Below the pieces are notes generated by a model. That model made no database searches, was not told the origin of the DNA, and saw only the letters and a program-made list of their open reading frames with translations. A stretch of 64,000 bases of DNA from NCBI RefSeq assembly GCF_963169125.1, contig NC_084800.1, positions 142,224,397-142,288,396 on the forward strand, written 5' to 3'. Of this stretch, positions 1 through 11,398 are shown piece by piece. The stretch comes from Humulus lupulus (lineage: Eukaryota; Streptophyta; Magnoliopsida; Rosales; Cannabaceae). The number at the start of each line of letters is the position of its first letter. The stretch's first letter is position 1. The position numbers and the translations under genes are program-made.

Positions 1-1606
1 GAATTGGGATTGAAATGACCTTTTTACCCCTAGGAGTCATTTGAGGAATAGTTAAATTAGAGGGGCAGCTTGGTCTTTGGTCTAAGTAATATACTAAAAA
101 ATTTAGGAAAACAAAAGAGAAGAAACAAGAAACTAAATGAAATTTCAGCTCCCCCTCTCTCACCTCATGTACTCCCTCTCTTTCACTCTCTTTTGTGAAA
201 CATTGAAGCTGTGAATTAGAGAAGGAAACAAAGGCATCAGAATAAGCATTCTCTGCTTTTTTTTTCCTCTCTCCCATATCCCTCTCTCTCTCTCTCTTGA
301 GATTTTTGCCATTTTGGAAGAGGAAAACTTGGGAAGGGAAGCTTAGAGTGTAGAATCAAGCTAGGAACAGCTTGGGAACCATTGACAGCCATCAAGGTAA
401 TGAATTCAAACTTCAACCTCTGGAATTTATGAGTTCTTGTTTTATTTTTATGGTGATTTGGGCTTGAGAGTTTGAGTCTGGGTTTTGGGGAAAAAGTTTT
501 GTTTTTGGTGGTTGCTGGAGGGAAAAGAAGAATTGGTGGCTATTAAGAACCATCCAGAGGCTAGGGTCGAATTCTCTTTGAGGTAATGATTTCCAGCCCT
601 TGAAAGTTCTGGGTTTTCTAGTTGTCAGTTGGTGTTCTTGATCTTCAAAGCTCAGTTTTGATTTCTGTGTTTGGTGAGGGTTTTAGTCATTTTTTTCATG
701 TTATTAAGTTGTTTTGGATGAAATATAGGGAATTATGGACTCAATTTGGTGTTTGATTGATGATTGGAGTGAGTTCTTGGAGCTTTGGCTCGGGGAACTT
801 CGAAGGGAGAAACCCAGAAATTTTCATTTTTGGTGCTAGCGCTATAGCTAGGTTGAGAGCGCTACAGTGCTAGGCTGTGTTTTTCTGTGGGTTTTGGGTT
901 TCTGTCTATAGTGCTGTAGAGCCCACCTTGTAGCGATGTAGCGCTCCTCAGCCTCCTAAAATTGGTTTTTAGGTATTTTCATAGGGTTTTTGCTGGAGGG
1001 CTCGGGGGACTGGTTCACCACCTCGTTTGGTGGAGCATCGGGTCCCGAGAGCGCGACTTTGGTCCCGGGATTGACCTTCGGAATTCAAACTCATTGAAGT
1101 ATAATTTATGGATTGTGACTAGGTGTACGCCAATGTTCGGAACGGGATCGTGCTCGAGGACCCTTCGTAGTAACTAAAGCACTTGGAATTAAAGGTAAGA
1201 CAATTGCACCCTTTTTGTGTGGTTGAGATGGAACTAAGTGCTCCCTATATTTGAATGCAATTGTTGTATGATTATGATATGCCATGAGAGCATGAAATAA
1301 ACGGCCTAAGAGTGCCGAAACTGATATTTGCACACAGGACGCGGCTCGGCCACTCGTAGCTGAGGTTAATTACATAAACATTGAGCTTGACCTAAGCGAT
1401 CTAGAGTCAGTGGGTTAAACACTGGGCTCGGCCTATGTGAGCCGGAGAGAGTGGGTTAAACAGAGGGTGCGGCCTAAGAGCGTCGACCCTGAGTATTGTA
1501 TGATGATTATGTTAAACTGTTATTATGAATGTGATTACTGTTATTAATATGATATTGATGGCTTGTTGAATATCTGGATGATAGACTGATGAATTTTTCT
1601 TGTCGT
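1..1606 (+). mobile_element. Family A Ty3/gypsy LTR, 5' part (interrupted)
   Basis: Long-LTR sequence that matches two further copies in the window along its length (22332-23925 and 43615-45225). By comparison with the complete copy at 21846-24437, the window opens about 486 bp inside the LTR. It carries the same CT-rich leader-like tract near 240-300 and a cluster of GCGC-type motifs at about 836-950. It is interrupted after 1606 by the insertion of a Tat-lineage element and resumes at 16617. The last five bases (GTCGT, 1602-1606) are the duplicated target site. No credible gene lies in it; the small frames at 962-1333 lie inside LTR repeated elsewhere. Confidence 0.85.
1602..1606. repeat. 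Target site duplication GTCGT, left copy of T1
   Basis: GTCGT lies directly before the 5' LTR. The same five bases follow the 3' LTR at 16612-16616. The intact family A LTR at about 23925 reads through this point with a single copy (there GTCGC). Confidence 0.9.
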
Positions 1607-2432
1607 TGTTACACCCAGATTTCGAGCCTTGAGAATTGTGATCTCGAAAGCTGGATTCGTCACATGTGAGCTCGCAATATCTAGAATACGTGTTTGCGAC
1701 CTAGGCGCCGAACCTTCAAAGCAGGTGGCAAGCTCGAAGATGGGGCAGCCTCGAAGTCCATACAAGCTCGAAAGATAGAATATCGGAGTACGTCCATTGT
1801 CGGGTGACCTCAGATCAAGTTGTCCGAGCTTGCATGAGTGTGAGCTTGGGGTAGGGCGGCCTTGGTAGTATTTACCCTTTCCAAGTTGATCTTGAGAAAA
1901 TAATACAACTCGAAAGTCACTCAGAGACCTGGACTGGCACGATGTTGACAATGTTGATTGCTGACTTCGAACAGCTTAGTGAGTCACTTGGAGAGACACA
2001 TTCAACATTTATTGTTGTAAGTTCCCTATAATAAAGGGATATTTATTAGTCAGTTATACGTCCCCTGGTCTTCAGGGGATGTTTCCTTGTATATAGGAGT
2101 TATAGGCTTTTAAAGCCATTAAATTTATTAAGGTAAAGGATAACTTCCCAGAAATGTGTGGGATAGTATCCTGAAACTTCCTCTATAAATAGAGAAAACC
2201 TGTGCCTTTGTAAGGGACCAAAATTTTGTGATCTTGAGAGAAGCTCTGGAGAATTCATCTCTGAAGAATTTCCAAAAATTTCCTAAGTTCTAATAACAAT
2301 GACTCATGGACTAGGCAGAGTTAAGTGCTGAACCACGTAAAAAATCCTCCTTGTTTTATTGTATTTTTCTGGCCATAACTATTTACTGTTTACGTGCTCT
2401 ACATTTCAAGTTGACGAAGAATGGAGTCAACA
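1607..2432 (+). repeat. 5' LTR of Tat element T1
   Basis: 826-bp LTR starting TGTTACACCC and ending GTCAACA. It pairs with the 3' LTR at 15825-16611. A segment of about 40 bp near 2285-2325 is absent from the 3' copy. It contains a promoter TATA box at 2184. Confidence 0.92.
2184..2191 (+). promoter_or_regulatory. LTR TATA box (T1 5' LTR)
   Basis: TATAAATA inside CCTCTATAAATAGAG. The same box is at 16402-16409 in the 3' LTR. It would start transcription of the retrotransposon RNA about 30 bp downstream, in the last quarter of the LTR. Confidence 0.7.
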
Positions 2433-2455
2433 GTTTGGTGCTTTCATTGAGAGCC
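2433..2455 (+). other. Primer-binding region of T1
   Basis: The sequence right after the 5' LTR contains TTTGGTGCTTTCATTGAGAG, the position of a tRNA primer site. A nearly identical stretch follows the LTR of the second Tat element at 49023. I do not assign the tRNA. Confidence 0.6.
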
Positions 2456-2482
2456 TTAAGCAGTACGATCCCTGGACAAATT

Positions 2483-4870
2483 ATGGTCGCAAATGATCAA
2501 AACATTCCTGAAGAAAACTATCCAAGACGCCCTAGGAAGCAGCCAATGGTAAACCCGGATATTGAAGAGAGAAGCGAGTCCTCCGATTCTCGGGGACCAC
2601 CAGAACCTCCAAGGGATGAGGATAAGTACTATAATCCTGAACTGTACGTTCCCATTGTGGAACTTGAAAACCGGCAGCTGAAACAACAATTGGCTGAAGC
2701 CAATAAGCGGAATGAGGAGTTGGCTAGGTTAGCCGCAGAGGCTCAGGCGGCTCAGCCCCCACCTCCACGTGAAAACCAAGCCCCTCCTCCGAGGGACATG
2801 CATGTTCCTCCCCGCAGGCCTCATGGGCGTCCACCAAAAAATGCTACCACAGGGAGGCCAGAGCAACCTCCGGCACTAGTAGAGCCATCCGCTCCCTCGA
2901 GACCCCAAAGAAGTACCCGAGCTAGGGCTCCGGTTAATTCAACTGCGGATATACCAATGGGAACTGGGAATAACCGAGCCCCTACAGAGGCTCGAACTCA
3001 AATCCTTAGTAAAACGCATAATGCAACCGACCCGTCTCGAGCAAACTCCGGGCCATCTAGGCCTCGAAATGGGTGGCAGCCACGTTCACCCATACGCTTC
3101 CCGCCATCACTTATACGATACCCTTCACCACCTCGCAAGAACGCTCAACCAGTTCGTGATGATGAGGAAAGACATGCGGGAAGGAGGCAAGGGAACAGAG
3201 AAGCCTTCAGGGAGTGAAGAGGCACCCAATCTACAAGAAGTCAGATGTCCCAGTCTCGCACTGCAGAGACGAGGCGGCATGAAAGAGACCCCTCTCAAAA
3301 TAATCATGCGACGAGTCTTACCAGTGATGACTCAGGAGATACTAGATCGGTCAGTATGTATGATCGAGGTCGAAAGAATACTGGGAGCCGCAGGAATCGC
3401 TCCGACTTGCGGGAACACTTGAATCTGAATCGGGATAATGTTAACCCGATAAACCCGGACTTGAGGGATCGCCTAAATGGGCGTAAAGATCCCCTGTGGA
3501 GGCGCGAGCCTGGAATTGTGATCTATGACAGCCAATTTCAGGCAAGACCCCTCGCGGACCCAGTCCAGGAATGAATTGATCAGTTAGAGAAGGCCTTCAG
3601 ACTTTTGCAAAATGAGCAAGGCCAAGGTCGGCATGAGGATTCTGACGAGGAGCTCGAACCGTTCGCTCCCCTTATTTCCAATACTCCGTTTCCTCAAGGA
3701 TTTCAGATCCCTCATGTCCCAACTTTTGAGGGAAAGTCCGACCCATACAGCCATCTGAGTACATTCAATACCATAATGAGAGCAAGTAACGTGGGTTACG
3801 AGCTCAGGTGTATGTTATTTCCAGCATCGCTTACGGGACCAGCCAAGAGCTGGTTCGAGAAATATAAAAGACATTCAATCACTTCTTGGGATCAGCTATC
3901 TAAGGACTTCAAGAAGAAGTTAAGAGCCATGATGGGGGTTAGACCTGAGGCCTCAACTCTGAATAATGTTCGGCAGCAGCCAGGTAAGACATTAAAAAGT
4001 TACCTTACGAGGTTTAACTTTGAAGTGGCCCATGCTCGAAATGTTGATGACAGCGGTCATCTAATGGTTGTCCAAGCTAGAGTAATGCCAGGAAGTGCTC
4101 TCTGGGATGGCATGCAAAGAAAACCGGTGAGGTCCTTAACCGAGTTTAACAAACGAGCACAGAGGTTTGTCAATGTAGAGGAGGCGAGGTCGACACTGAA
4201 CATGACCTCCCAGCCTGTAACTACAACGATAAACGTAAAATCTGCCTCAACCTCGGCGGACCCACCAGCCTCAAAGCCTGCTGCGGAAAACCCTTCCAAG
4301 AGAAAGAAGAACGAAGGGAGTAACCCCGAGGCCAAAGGAGGAAAGAAAAAGAAGGGGGAAAGGTACTTCTCCGTGTACAAAGTGTACACCGAGCTCAACG
4401 AGTCTCGAGAGAACATATACCCACCTAATGAAAACCAAGTCCCTTTCAGACGTCCAGACCCAATGAGAAATCAGAGGTCCAAGAGGGACTCCAGCAAATA
4501 TTGTCGATTTCACAGAGTTACCGGGCACACTACTGATGAATGCCAACAGTTGAAAGACAAGATCGAAGGATTGATCTCGAGAGGCTACTTTAAACAATAT
4601 GTCAAAAACCAGAATACTAATCAGGCGTCTACAAGCCAGAGGGCAGTTGCGCCACAACCTACACAAAACAACAATTCCCGAGCCAGGGAAGAAGATAGGC
4701 CCCCTCCAATTGATGGAGAAGACGTGATAACCATCTCGAGAGGGCCTCATCTTGCGGGCATGGGTAGGAATGCCCAAAAAAGATATGTGAACTACTCAAA
4801 ACCAGGGACGGGTCTCCTTATGAACTCGAACCTAGAGCTCCAAAAAGTCAAAAGATTGAGTCTCAACCAA
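2483..4870 (+). pseudogene. gag: T1 gag (broken)
   Basis: Gag of a Tat-lineage element, which would package the element's RNA into virus-like particles. I take the first ATG after the primer site (2483), reading MVANDQNIPEE. The N-terminal third is proline- and arginine-rich. A retrotransposon gag domain spans about 3705-4185 (VPTFEGKSDPYSHL, WFEKYKRHSI). A Tat-type zinc-binding motif CRFHRVTGHTTDEC lies near 4500-4545. The frame is cut by TGA codons at 3215-3217 and 3572-3574, both consistent with CGA-to-TGA changes. Near 4790-4805 an indel shifts the downstream reading from the gag frame into the pol frame: homology to the Tat gag-pol linker (ITFTEDD) continues in the other frame until the protease. 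The gag frame itself ends at TAA 4871-4873. Confidence 0.85.
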
Positions 4871-7818
4871 TAACCTTTACTGAGGACGACGCGTCCCATG
4901 TTTAGTTTCCTCACCATGATCCACTGGTCATCACTCTCCTGCTGGCAAATAAGAGAGTTCACCGAGTTCTCATAGACAATGGGAGCTCAGTAAACATTCT
5001 CTACAAGGCCACCCTAGAGAAAATGGGACTCACTCTTCGCGACCTGAAAGCATGTGCGACAACATTGTATGGTTTTTCAGGAGAGGGGACCGCTTGCATG
5101 GGATCCATTGAACTCCCCGTAACCTTGGGAGACTACCCAGTCTCAGCAACCAAGATGATGGAGTTCGTAGTAGTAGACTTGCCTTCAGCCTACAACGTGC
5201 TGCTCGGAAGACCCGACCTAATAGGGCTGGGGGCAGTCTCGTCTGTGAGGCATCTGGCCATTAAGTTCTGTACTCCTAGTGGCATCGGGACGTTGAAGGG
5301 AGACCAGTTGGCTGGAAGGGAATGCTATAGCATCTCCCTAAGAGGAAAGAAACAGATGAGCGCACAGGCACTCGTCATTATTCAAAATAAAGATGGGACG
5401 ATCTTGGAGATAGATGAAGAAATCGACCCAAGGGTGGAGGAGAAAGCTAACCTCGAACCATTAGAAGAGCTCGAAGAAATCAAGCTCGAAGAGTCAGATC
5501 CTTCCAAAACGATAAAGGTCGGGAAACATTTCCAGGAGGAAACTAAATAGCAATTAATTTGCTTCTTGAAGAAAAAACACGATGTCTTTGCGTGGTCACA
5601 TTCAGACATGGTAGGAATAAGTCCGAACATAGCGAGCCACGTTCTAAATATCAATAAAAGCTTCCCACCAAGGCAACAAAAGCAAAGACAACTGGATGAC
5701 GATAGAAAAAAGGCACTGAAAGAGGAGGTCGACGGGTTAAAAGCAAACTGATTCATTAGGGATGCTTTTTACCCTGACTGGGTAACCAATCCGATGTTGG
5801 TCCCAAAGCCTAATGGGACGTGGCGAACCTGCATTGACTATTCGGACCTCAACAAGGCTTGTCCAAAGGACTGTTTTCCCTTACCGAGGATTGACCAGCT
5901 CGTGGATGCCACAATAGGGCATGGACTGATGTCGTTCATGGATGCCTATTCTGGATATAACCAGATTGCCATGCATGCCCCTGACCAGGAACATACGAGC
6001 TTTATAACAGACAAAGGACTATATTGTTATAATGTCATGCCATTCGGGCTCAAAAATGCTGGGGCCACATACCAGCGGCTCATGAACATGATGATTTTGG
6101 AGCAAATAGGGAACAACATGGAAGTTAATGTGGATGACATGCTCGTCAAGTCTCAACTTAACAATAACCATGTTGATGATCTCGAAAAGTGTTTTGCCGT
6201 TATCCGGAAGTATAACATGAAGCTTAACCCTCAGAAATGCTCATTTGGGGTATCATCCGGAAAATTCCTGGGTTTCATTGTAAACACTCATGGAATAGAA
6301 GCTAACCCAGACAAGATCCAGGCCCTGATTGACATGCCCTCACCTCGAAGACACAAAGATGTCCAAAGTTTGACCGGCAGGATGGCGGTACTAAGTAGGT
6401 TTATCTCGAAATCTACAGACCGTTGTCTCCCATTTTTCAACCTATTGAGGGGAGGCAAGAAATTTGAATGGATGGAAGAGTGCGAGCTGGCCTTCCAGAA
6501 GCTTAAAAAACACCTCGCAGAACCCCCCATCTTATCAAAACCTATTACGGGAGAAGTGTTATACTTATATCTTGCCACTATCGAGCACGTAATAAGTGCA
6601 ATGCTCGTGCAAGAGGAAGAAAAGATACAGAGGCCCGTATATTACATCAGTAAAAGATTACTGGGGACAGAGTCGAGATACCCCTTGATGGAAAAGCTAG
6701 CTCTCAACTTAATTCATTCATCTCGAAAACTTCAACCCTACTTTCAGGCGCACCCCATCCATGTATTAACTGGTCAACCACTGAGGCAAGTCTTGTCTAA
6801 GCCAGAAGCTTCAGGTCGACTTCTTAAATGGGCGGTTGAACTTGGGCAATTCGAGATCACCTACCACCCACGGACGACCATTAGAGCACAAGCCTTGGCA
6901 GACTTTATAGTGGAATGTACTGGCATGACCAACGATGAAGTTATAACCCCGGCCCACGAGCTGTGGAAACTTTACGTCAATGGGTCATCTAATGAGAATG
7001 GATCAGGGGTAGGGATCATTTTGATTACTCCCGCAGGAAGCAGATTTCATTCTGCCTTACGATTCGACTTCAACGCATCGAATAACGAGGCCGAATACGA
7101 GGCTTTACTGGCGGGACTCCGTATAGCCAAAAAGCTCAAAGCTAAAGCAATACATTGCTACAGCGACTCCCAGCTTGTGGTTAACCAAATTTTGGGAGAA
7201 TACCAGGCTCGTGGCACGAAAATGACTGCTTACTTAGAAAAGGCAAAGTCCGCATTTGAACATTTCGAGTTTTATGCGATCGAACAAGTTCCCCGAGAGC
7301 AAAAATCAAATGCAGATGCCTTAGCTCAGCTCGCTACTTCCACCGAGAATGACGAGCTAAATGTTGTGCCAATAGAACATCTCTCGGCGCCTCGCATTAA
7401 CGAGCCAGAGCAGGAAGACGTGTGTATGATTGATTCTGAGCCTACCTGGATGACCCTGATAGTCAAATATCTCGAGACCGGCGTCCTTCCAAAAGATCGA
7501 AACCAGGCTCAAAAGTTAATGTATCAAATTCCCCGTTACACCATTTTGGATGGAAAGCTGTATAGAAGGGGATATTCCATGCCATTACTTCGATGTGTGA
7601 CTCCACCCGAAGCCAAGAAGATCATTGAAGAAATTCATGAAGGGTTCTGTGGAGACCATACTGGGGGGCATAGCCTGTCCAAGAAAATCATACGCCAAGG
7701 TTATTTCTGGCCTACCATCAAATCGGATTCTTTCGAATACATAAAGAAGTGTGATAAGTGCCAACGGTTCACCATGATTCCTCGAGCTCCACCATCCGAG
7801 CTGACCATGATGTGGTAA
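4801..7818 (+). pseudogene. pol: T1 pol, first part: protease, RT, RNase H, second RNase H, integrase zinc finger (broken)
   Basis: Pol of a Tat-lineage element. Domains in order: aspartic protease (VLIDNGSSVNILY, about 4960-5250); a linker; reverse transcriptase (LVPKPNGTWRTCIDY at 5797, FMDAYSGYNQ near 5935, MPFGLKNAGATYQ near 6040); RNase H (about 6460-6900); a second, archaeal/plant-type RNase H (WKLYVNGSSNE at about 6964-7340); and the integrase HHCC finger (GDHTGGHS, CDKCQRF, about 7650-7780). Stop codons interrupt it at 4903-4905, 5548-5550 and 5749-5751. Two catalytic positions are altered: the RT motif expected as YVDD reads NVDD (6127-6138), and the RNase H position expected as VDGSS reads VNGSS (Asn codon 6979-6981). 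After PSELTMMW the frame hits TAA (7816-7818), where part of the integrase core is deleted and the hAT has inserted. Confidence 0.9.
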
Positions 7819-8527
7819 AGAACATTGTATGTAGAGCTGTAAATACGGGCCGAGCTTTTGAGCACGGCACGAAACCGGCACAAGCCCGGGAGGCACGAGC
7901 ACGACACGGCACGAAAAAATATGGGCTTGGGCCAGACATGGCACGACACAGGCTTAGCACGGCACGGCACGACAAGCTCGAAGGCACGACACGAAAGCAC
8001 GAACAAACTAGCCCGAAAGCACGACACGATAAAAAACCCGATATTTTGACATTAATAATCATAATAAATTTTTATTTGTCAATAATTAATAAATTAAAAT
8101 GATAATATATGTCTTATTTTTTCCAATGTTTATATTTTTATAATTATATTAATTTATTTTAAGATTTGTTAGTTAAATTTTTAACATTTATTAGTAGGTA
8201 TTAAAATTCTAATAATTATCTTTGATATAATTTTGTGTAAAATATTGTTAAAATGTATATAAAAATATCTAAAATTATAATTCAAACAAAGAAATATATT
8301 TTGTTTGGTGTTAAGTCCATTGATGGTTAAAGAGGAGGTGGAGGGTTTAATTCTCCATCCTCACATTTTTTAGCAAAAAAAAAGTGGGCCCGAATATAGA
8401 AAGTGGACCTAAAAGTGGGTCCGGATATAGAAAGTGGGCCGGCCCGACACGGCACGAGCACAACAAGACATGGGCCGAGCCCATGGGCCGTGCTGGGCTT
8501 ACTCTTTCAAAAATGGGTCCGGCCCGG

Positions 8528-10376
8528 TGATAACTCTACAAAATAGAGTTATTTTACCATATTTTATATGCTAGTTGTTGCTTAGTTCTTGAGTTTTTAA
8601 TTAACTTATTAAAGTTTTTATGTAATTTGTAATTTATTAGTCTTATTGTAGTTTTCTAGATTTTTATATGTTGTTATATATATTTTATTATAATATGTTG
8701 TAGTTTAATTATTTGAAATTTGTTTTGTTAGATTATAAGTTAAAAAATGTGATTTTATTGAGCTTAATTGCCAAAGTAAATTAAATTTCAATTAGTATTT
8801 TCATGGAATTAATATGAGTTATTTTATAATTGAAAATATTTGATTCTAATTTAATATTTACTTATTTTGTAGGTTGTACTTTGCAATTTTTTTTATGCTT
8901 GAAAAAGAAGAGAAAAAGAAATAAAAATGATATTTTTGTAGAAAGTAACAAGAAAAATGGTCTTTTTTTCAAATGACCACCAGGCCCACGCTAGAGCCCA
9001 GGCCCACGTCCAAGCCTTCCATCAACTCCTCCAGCTGAAGACTTCCCACGCCCAAGCCTCTCCTTCACATGCCAGCTGCCCACCAAAGTCTTCTCCTCAT
9101 GCATTTCCATCAGAACCCCTTGAAGACCATGCACCAACAAGTCACCAAGCAGCCATCTGCCAGGCCCATTCGGCCCAGTCACAGCCTAGCCGAAACCACC
9201 TGCCACCAACACCATCAGCCACCTCTTGAGCCCATCATTTTGCATTTTGTCCCCTATGAAAAAATTGCCTACTTTTTACCCTTTTGTCTACACATTTTCA
9301 CCACAAAATCATCATTACACCCTATATTTTACCTCTACATACCATATTTATTTTATTTAATTAATTTAATCAATATAACTAATTTAAATTGATTATTTTA
9401 ATAATCTCATTTTGGCTATAAATATGGTATTTCAAGACCATTTTAGGGTGCTTAGTTTTTGGTTACCATCTTTTTCTCCCATTTTCTCTCTACCATTCTC
9501 TCTTCCATTTGGGTTTTTCAAGAGCATTTTGCAAGTATGTATGTCATTTATTTTGTAATTTCTACTCTAGTTATGTGCTTCTAATCTTTTTCATAAGATT
9601 ATTAAGATCATGATGAAGCAACTTGTAACTAGGTAATATTTATGTTGTATGTTGATTTCCCTTGTAATGCAACAAAGTCTATGGATTTTTCTTCTTCATA
9701 TATTTCTTTCATCTTAAATATCTTGTATTTTAGATTGTTAGAACATATTTACACTTTGTTCTTCATTAGTGCATAAACATAATATTCTTTGTGTAAGATG
9801 TGTCATTAAATTGTACACATCCATGCTTAGAACAAAAATATTATGTTTTGCCTTATAAATAATGTTCATTGATTTATTTGTTATTTCATTAGATTGGTTT
9901 ACACTAAATGCTTTGAAATTATAATTTTGAAAAGTGAAGAAAAATCCTATCTTTTCATAAGAAAATTGTGCTTAAAATTATAAATATATTTGGAAAATGA
10001 TAGTTTAAATTATTTTAACTATCACTAAAACTTGGGAATCAATATACTAATAAATATTATTAAACTTACATTTTGTGGATTCTAGTATCTTAATAATCTT
10101 TTCTTTTAACACTTATTGTCAAATCATTATTGGTTTATTTTCATTCTCTTAAATAGCTTTATTTTTCAATATTTCATTTTATGTTCATAATATTAAAACT
10201 CATCAATCTTTGGAACTAGGTTAGAATTTATTACTTTTGATTTAAAATAGTTTTTTTTATTTTTATTTTAGACAACTCCTTTGGGTTTGACCTCGTGCTT
10301 ACACGAAAACTATTCTATAAATACGATTTGTGCGCCTGCGAGTATAATTTAAAACATACCCGTTTTGGGTCCATCA
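8528..10376 (+). mobile_element. Solo LTR inside the hAT element
   Basis: An 1849-bp block beginning TGATAACTCTAC and ending GGGTCCATCA, flanked by CCCGG (8523-8527) and CCTGG (10377-10381), a 5-bp target duplication with one C-to-T difference. It has TG...CA ends and a TATA box (TATAAATA at 9417-9424, in GGCTATAAATATGG) about 890 bp in. No gag or pol is present, so I read it as a solo LTR left by LTR-LTR recombination. The orientation follows the TATA box. The 90-residue frame at 8957-9229 (rich in Ala, His, Pro and Ser) has no family resemblance I recognise. The family is not assigned. Confidence 0.75.
9417..9424 (+). promoter_or_regulatory. TATA box of the solo LTR
   Basis: TATAAATA in GGCTATAAATATGG, the only good plant TATA box in the 1.85-kb LTR, placed where an LTR promoter is expected. 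Confidence 0.55.
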
Positions 10377-10486
10377 CCTGGCCCGACACGAATTGAATAT
10401 GGGACGAGCCTGGCCCGGCCCGAATTTATCGGAGGCACGAAAAATGTGGGCCGGGCCGGGCCGGGCGGCCCACATTTACAGCTCTA

Positions 10487-11182
10487 ATTGTATGCCGATA
10501 TGGGATGCCGAGGAAAATTTTATCCGACAATGGAACCCAGTTCGATAGTGACTTGTTCACCAACTTTTGCGAGAAAAATGGAATAATAAAGAGTTTTTCA
10601 TCAGTAGCTCATCCCTAGGCGAATGGCCAGGTCGAAGCTGTAAACAAAACTCTCAAGAGTTCGCTAAAGAAAAAGTTGAAGGAAGCAAAAGGATGATGGC
10701 CCGAAGAATTGCCCCAAGTCCTATGGGGATATAGGACTACAGCCCGAACATCAACCGGACATACCCCGTTCTCTCTAGCGTACGGTTGCGAGGTTATGTT
10801 GCCTGTTGAGGTCGAAATTCCTACAATTCAAATCCACGCTTATGACCAAAGCTCGAACCACACTCAGCTCGAAGAAACCTTAGACCTGATCGAAGAAAGA
10901 AGAAACAAAGCTCAGCTAAGAAACGATGCATACCAACAGCGAGCTACCAGGTACTTCAACAAGAGAGTTCGAGATCGAAAGTTCGGTGTGGGAGATTTGG
11001 TGCTAAGGTGTGTATTTTTGGCAACGCGAGATCCATCAGCTGGCGTGCTCGGGCCAAATTGGGAAGGACTGTACCAGATAGAGTCAGTCATCCGATCCGG
11101 TGTCTACAAGGTAGCAAGATTGGATGGGAGCCTAATACCGCAAGCATGGAATGGCGAACACTTAAGACCTTACTATCAATAG
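10487..11182 (+). pseudogene. pol: T1 pol, last part: integrase core and C-terminal region (broken)
   Basis: Continuation of the T1 integrase after the hAT. The first codons (ATTGTATG CCG) are the target duplication and read on into IVCRYGMPRK and the second catalytic Asp in SDNGTQFDS. The third acidic residue is in ANGQVEAVN, followed by LWGYRTTARTSTGHTPF and a C-terminal part ending in HLRPYYQ before TAG at 11180-11182. In-frame stops occur at 10616-10618 and 10694-10696. Comparison with the homologous integrase in element F (60950-61130) shows that the stretch carrying DLIG and the first catalytic Asp is absent from both sides of the hAT. It must have been deleted independently of the clean hAT insertion. 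Confidence 0.88.
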
Positions 11183-11398
11183 TGTAGGAAGGATGTTGCA
11201 TGTAACCATGCTTGTCTATTTGTACTGTTTTGCCTACTTTTGGATTTTATCAAATAAAGAGTTATTTCGTCTGATATGATTTATTTTTGCAATCTCTCTT
11301 AATCTAATAACCTGTGGTCACATTCATAGGATATTAAGGGGGCATCATTGGTATATATATAAATTCCACCAGCTTGAAAAACAAATTAAGATATATGA
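11183..11398 (+). other. T1 region after pol, no gene
   Basis: AT-rich untranslated sequence after the pol stop. Nothing recognised except that it leads into the 69-bp tandem repeat. Confidence 0.5.

Larger units (their letters stand above)
7832..10486. mobile_element. hAT-type DNA transposon, non-autonomous, holding a solo LTR
   Basis: Terminal inverted repeats TAGAGCTGTAAAT (7832-7844) and ATTTACAGCTCTA (10474-10486) are flanked by a perfect 8-bp duplication ATTGTATG (7824-7831 and 10487-10494), the length expected for the hAT superfamily. The subterminal regions are packed with GC-rich repeats of the form GGCCCG and CACGGCACGAC (about 7850-8035, 8385-8525 and 10377-10475), around an AT-rich core. 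Without the nested LTR (1849 bp plus 5 bp) the element is about 0.8 kb and has no transposase. It sits in the integrase of T1. Small frames through the CACGGCACGA repeats are artefacts of the repeat. Confidence 0.92.

Noticed and set aside
240..300. CT-rich microsatellite near 290, repeated near 22615 and 43900
   Set aside because: An ordinary part of the family A LTR, not an independent locus.
7758..8102. Overlapping Arg/His/Lys-rich and Cys/Val-rich frames on both strands
   Set aside because: They read through the CACGGCACGA repeats of the hAT end; the composition is explained by the repeat.
8957..9229. 90-residue Ala/His/Pro/Ser-rich frame in the solo LTR
   Set aside because: Lies upstream of the LTR TATA box, in U3-like sequence, low complexity, no family resemblance.
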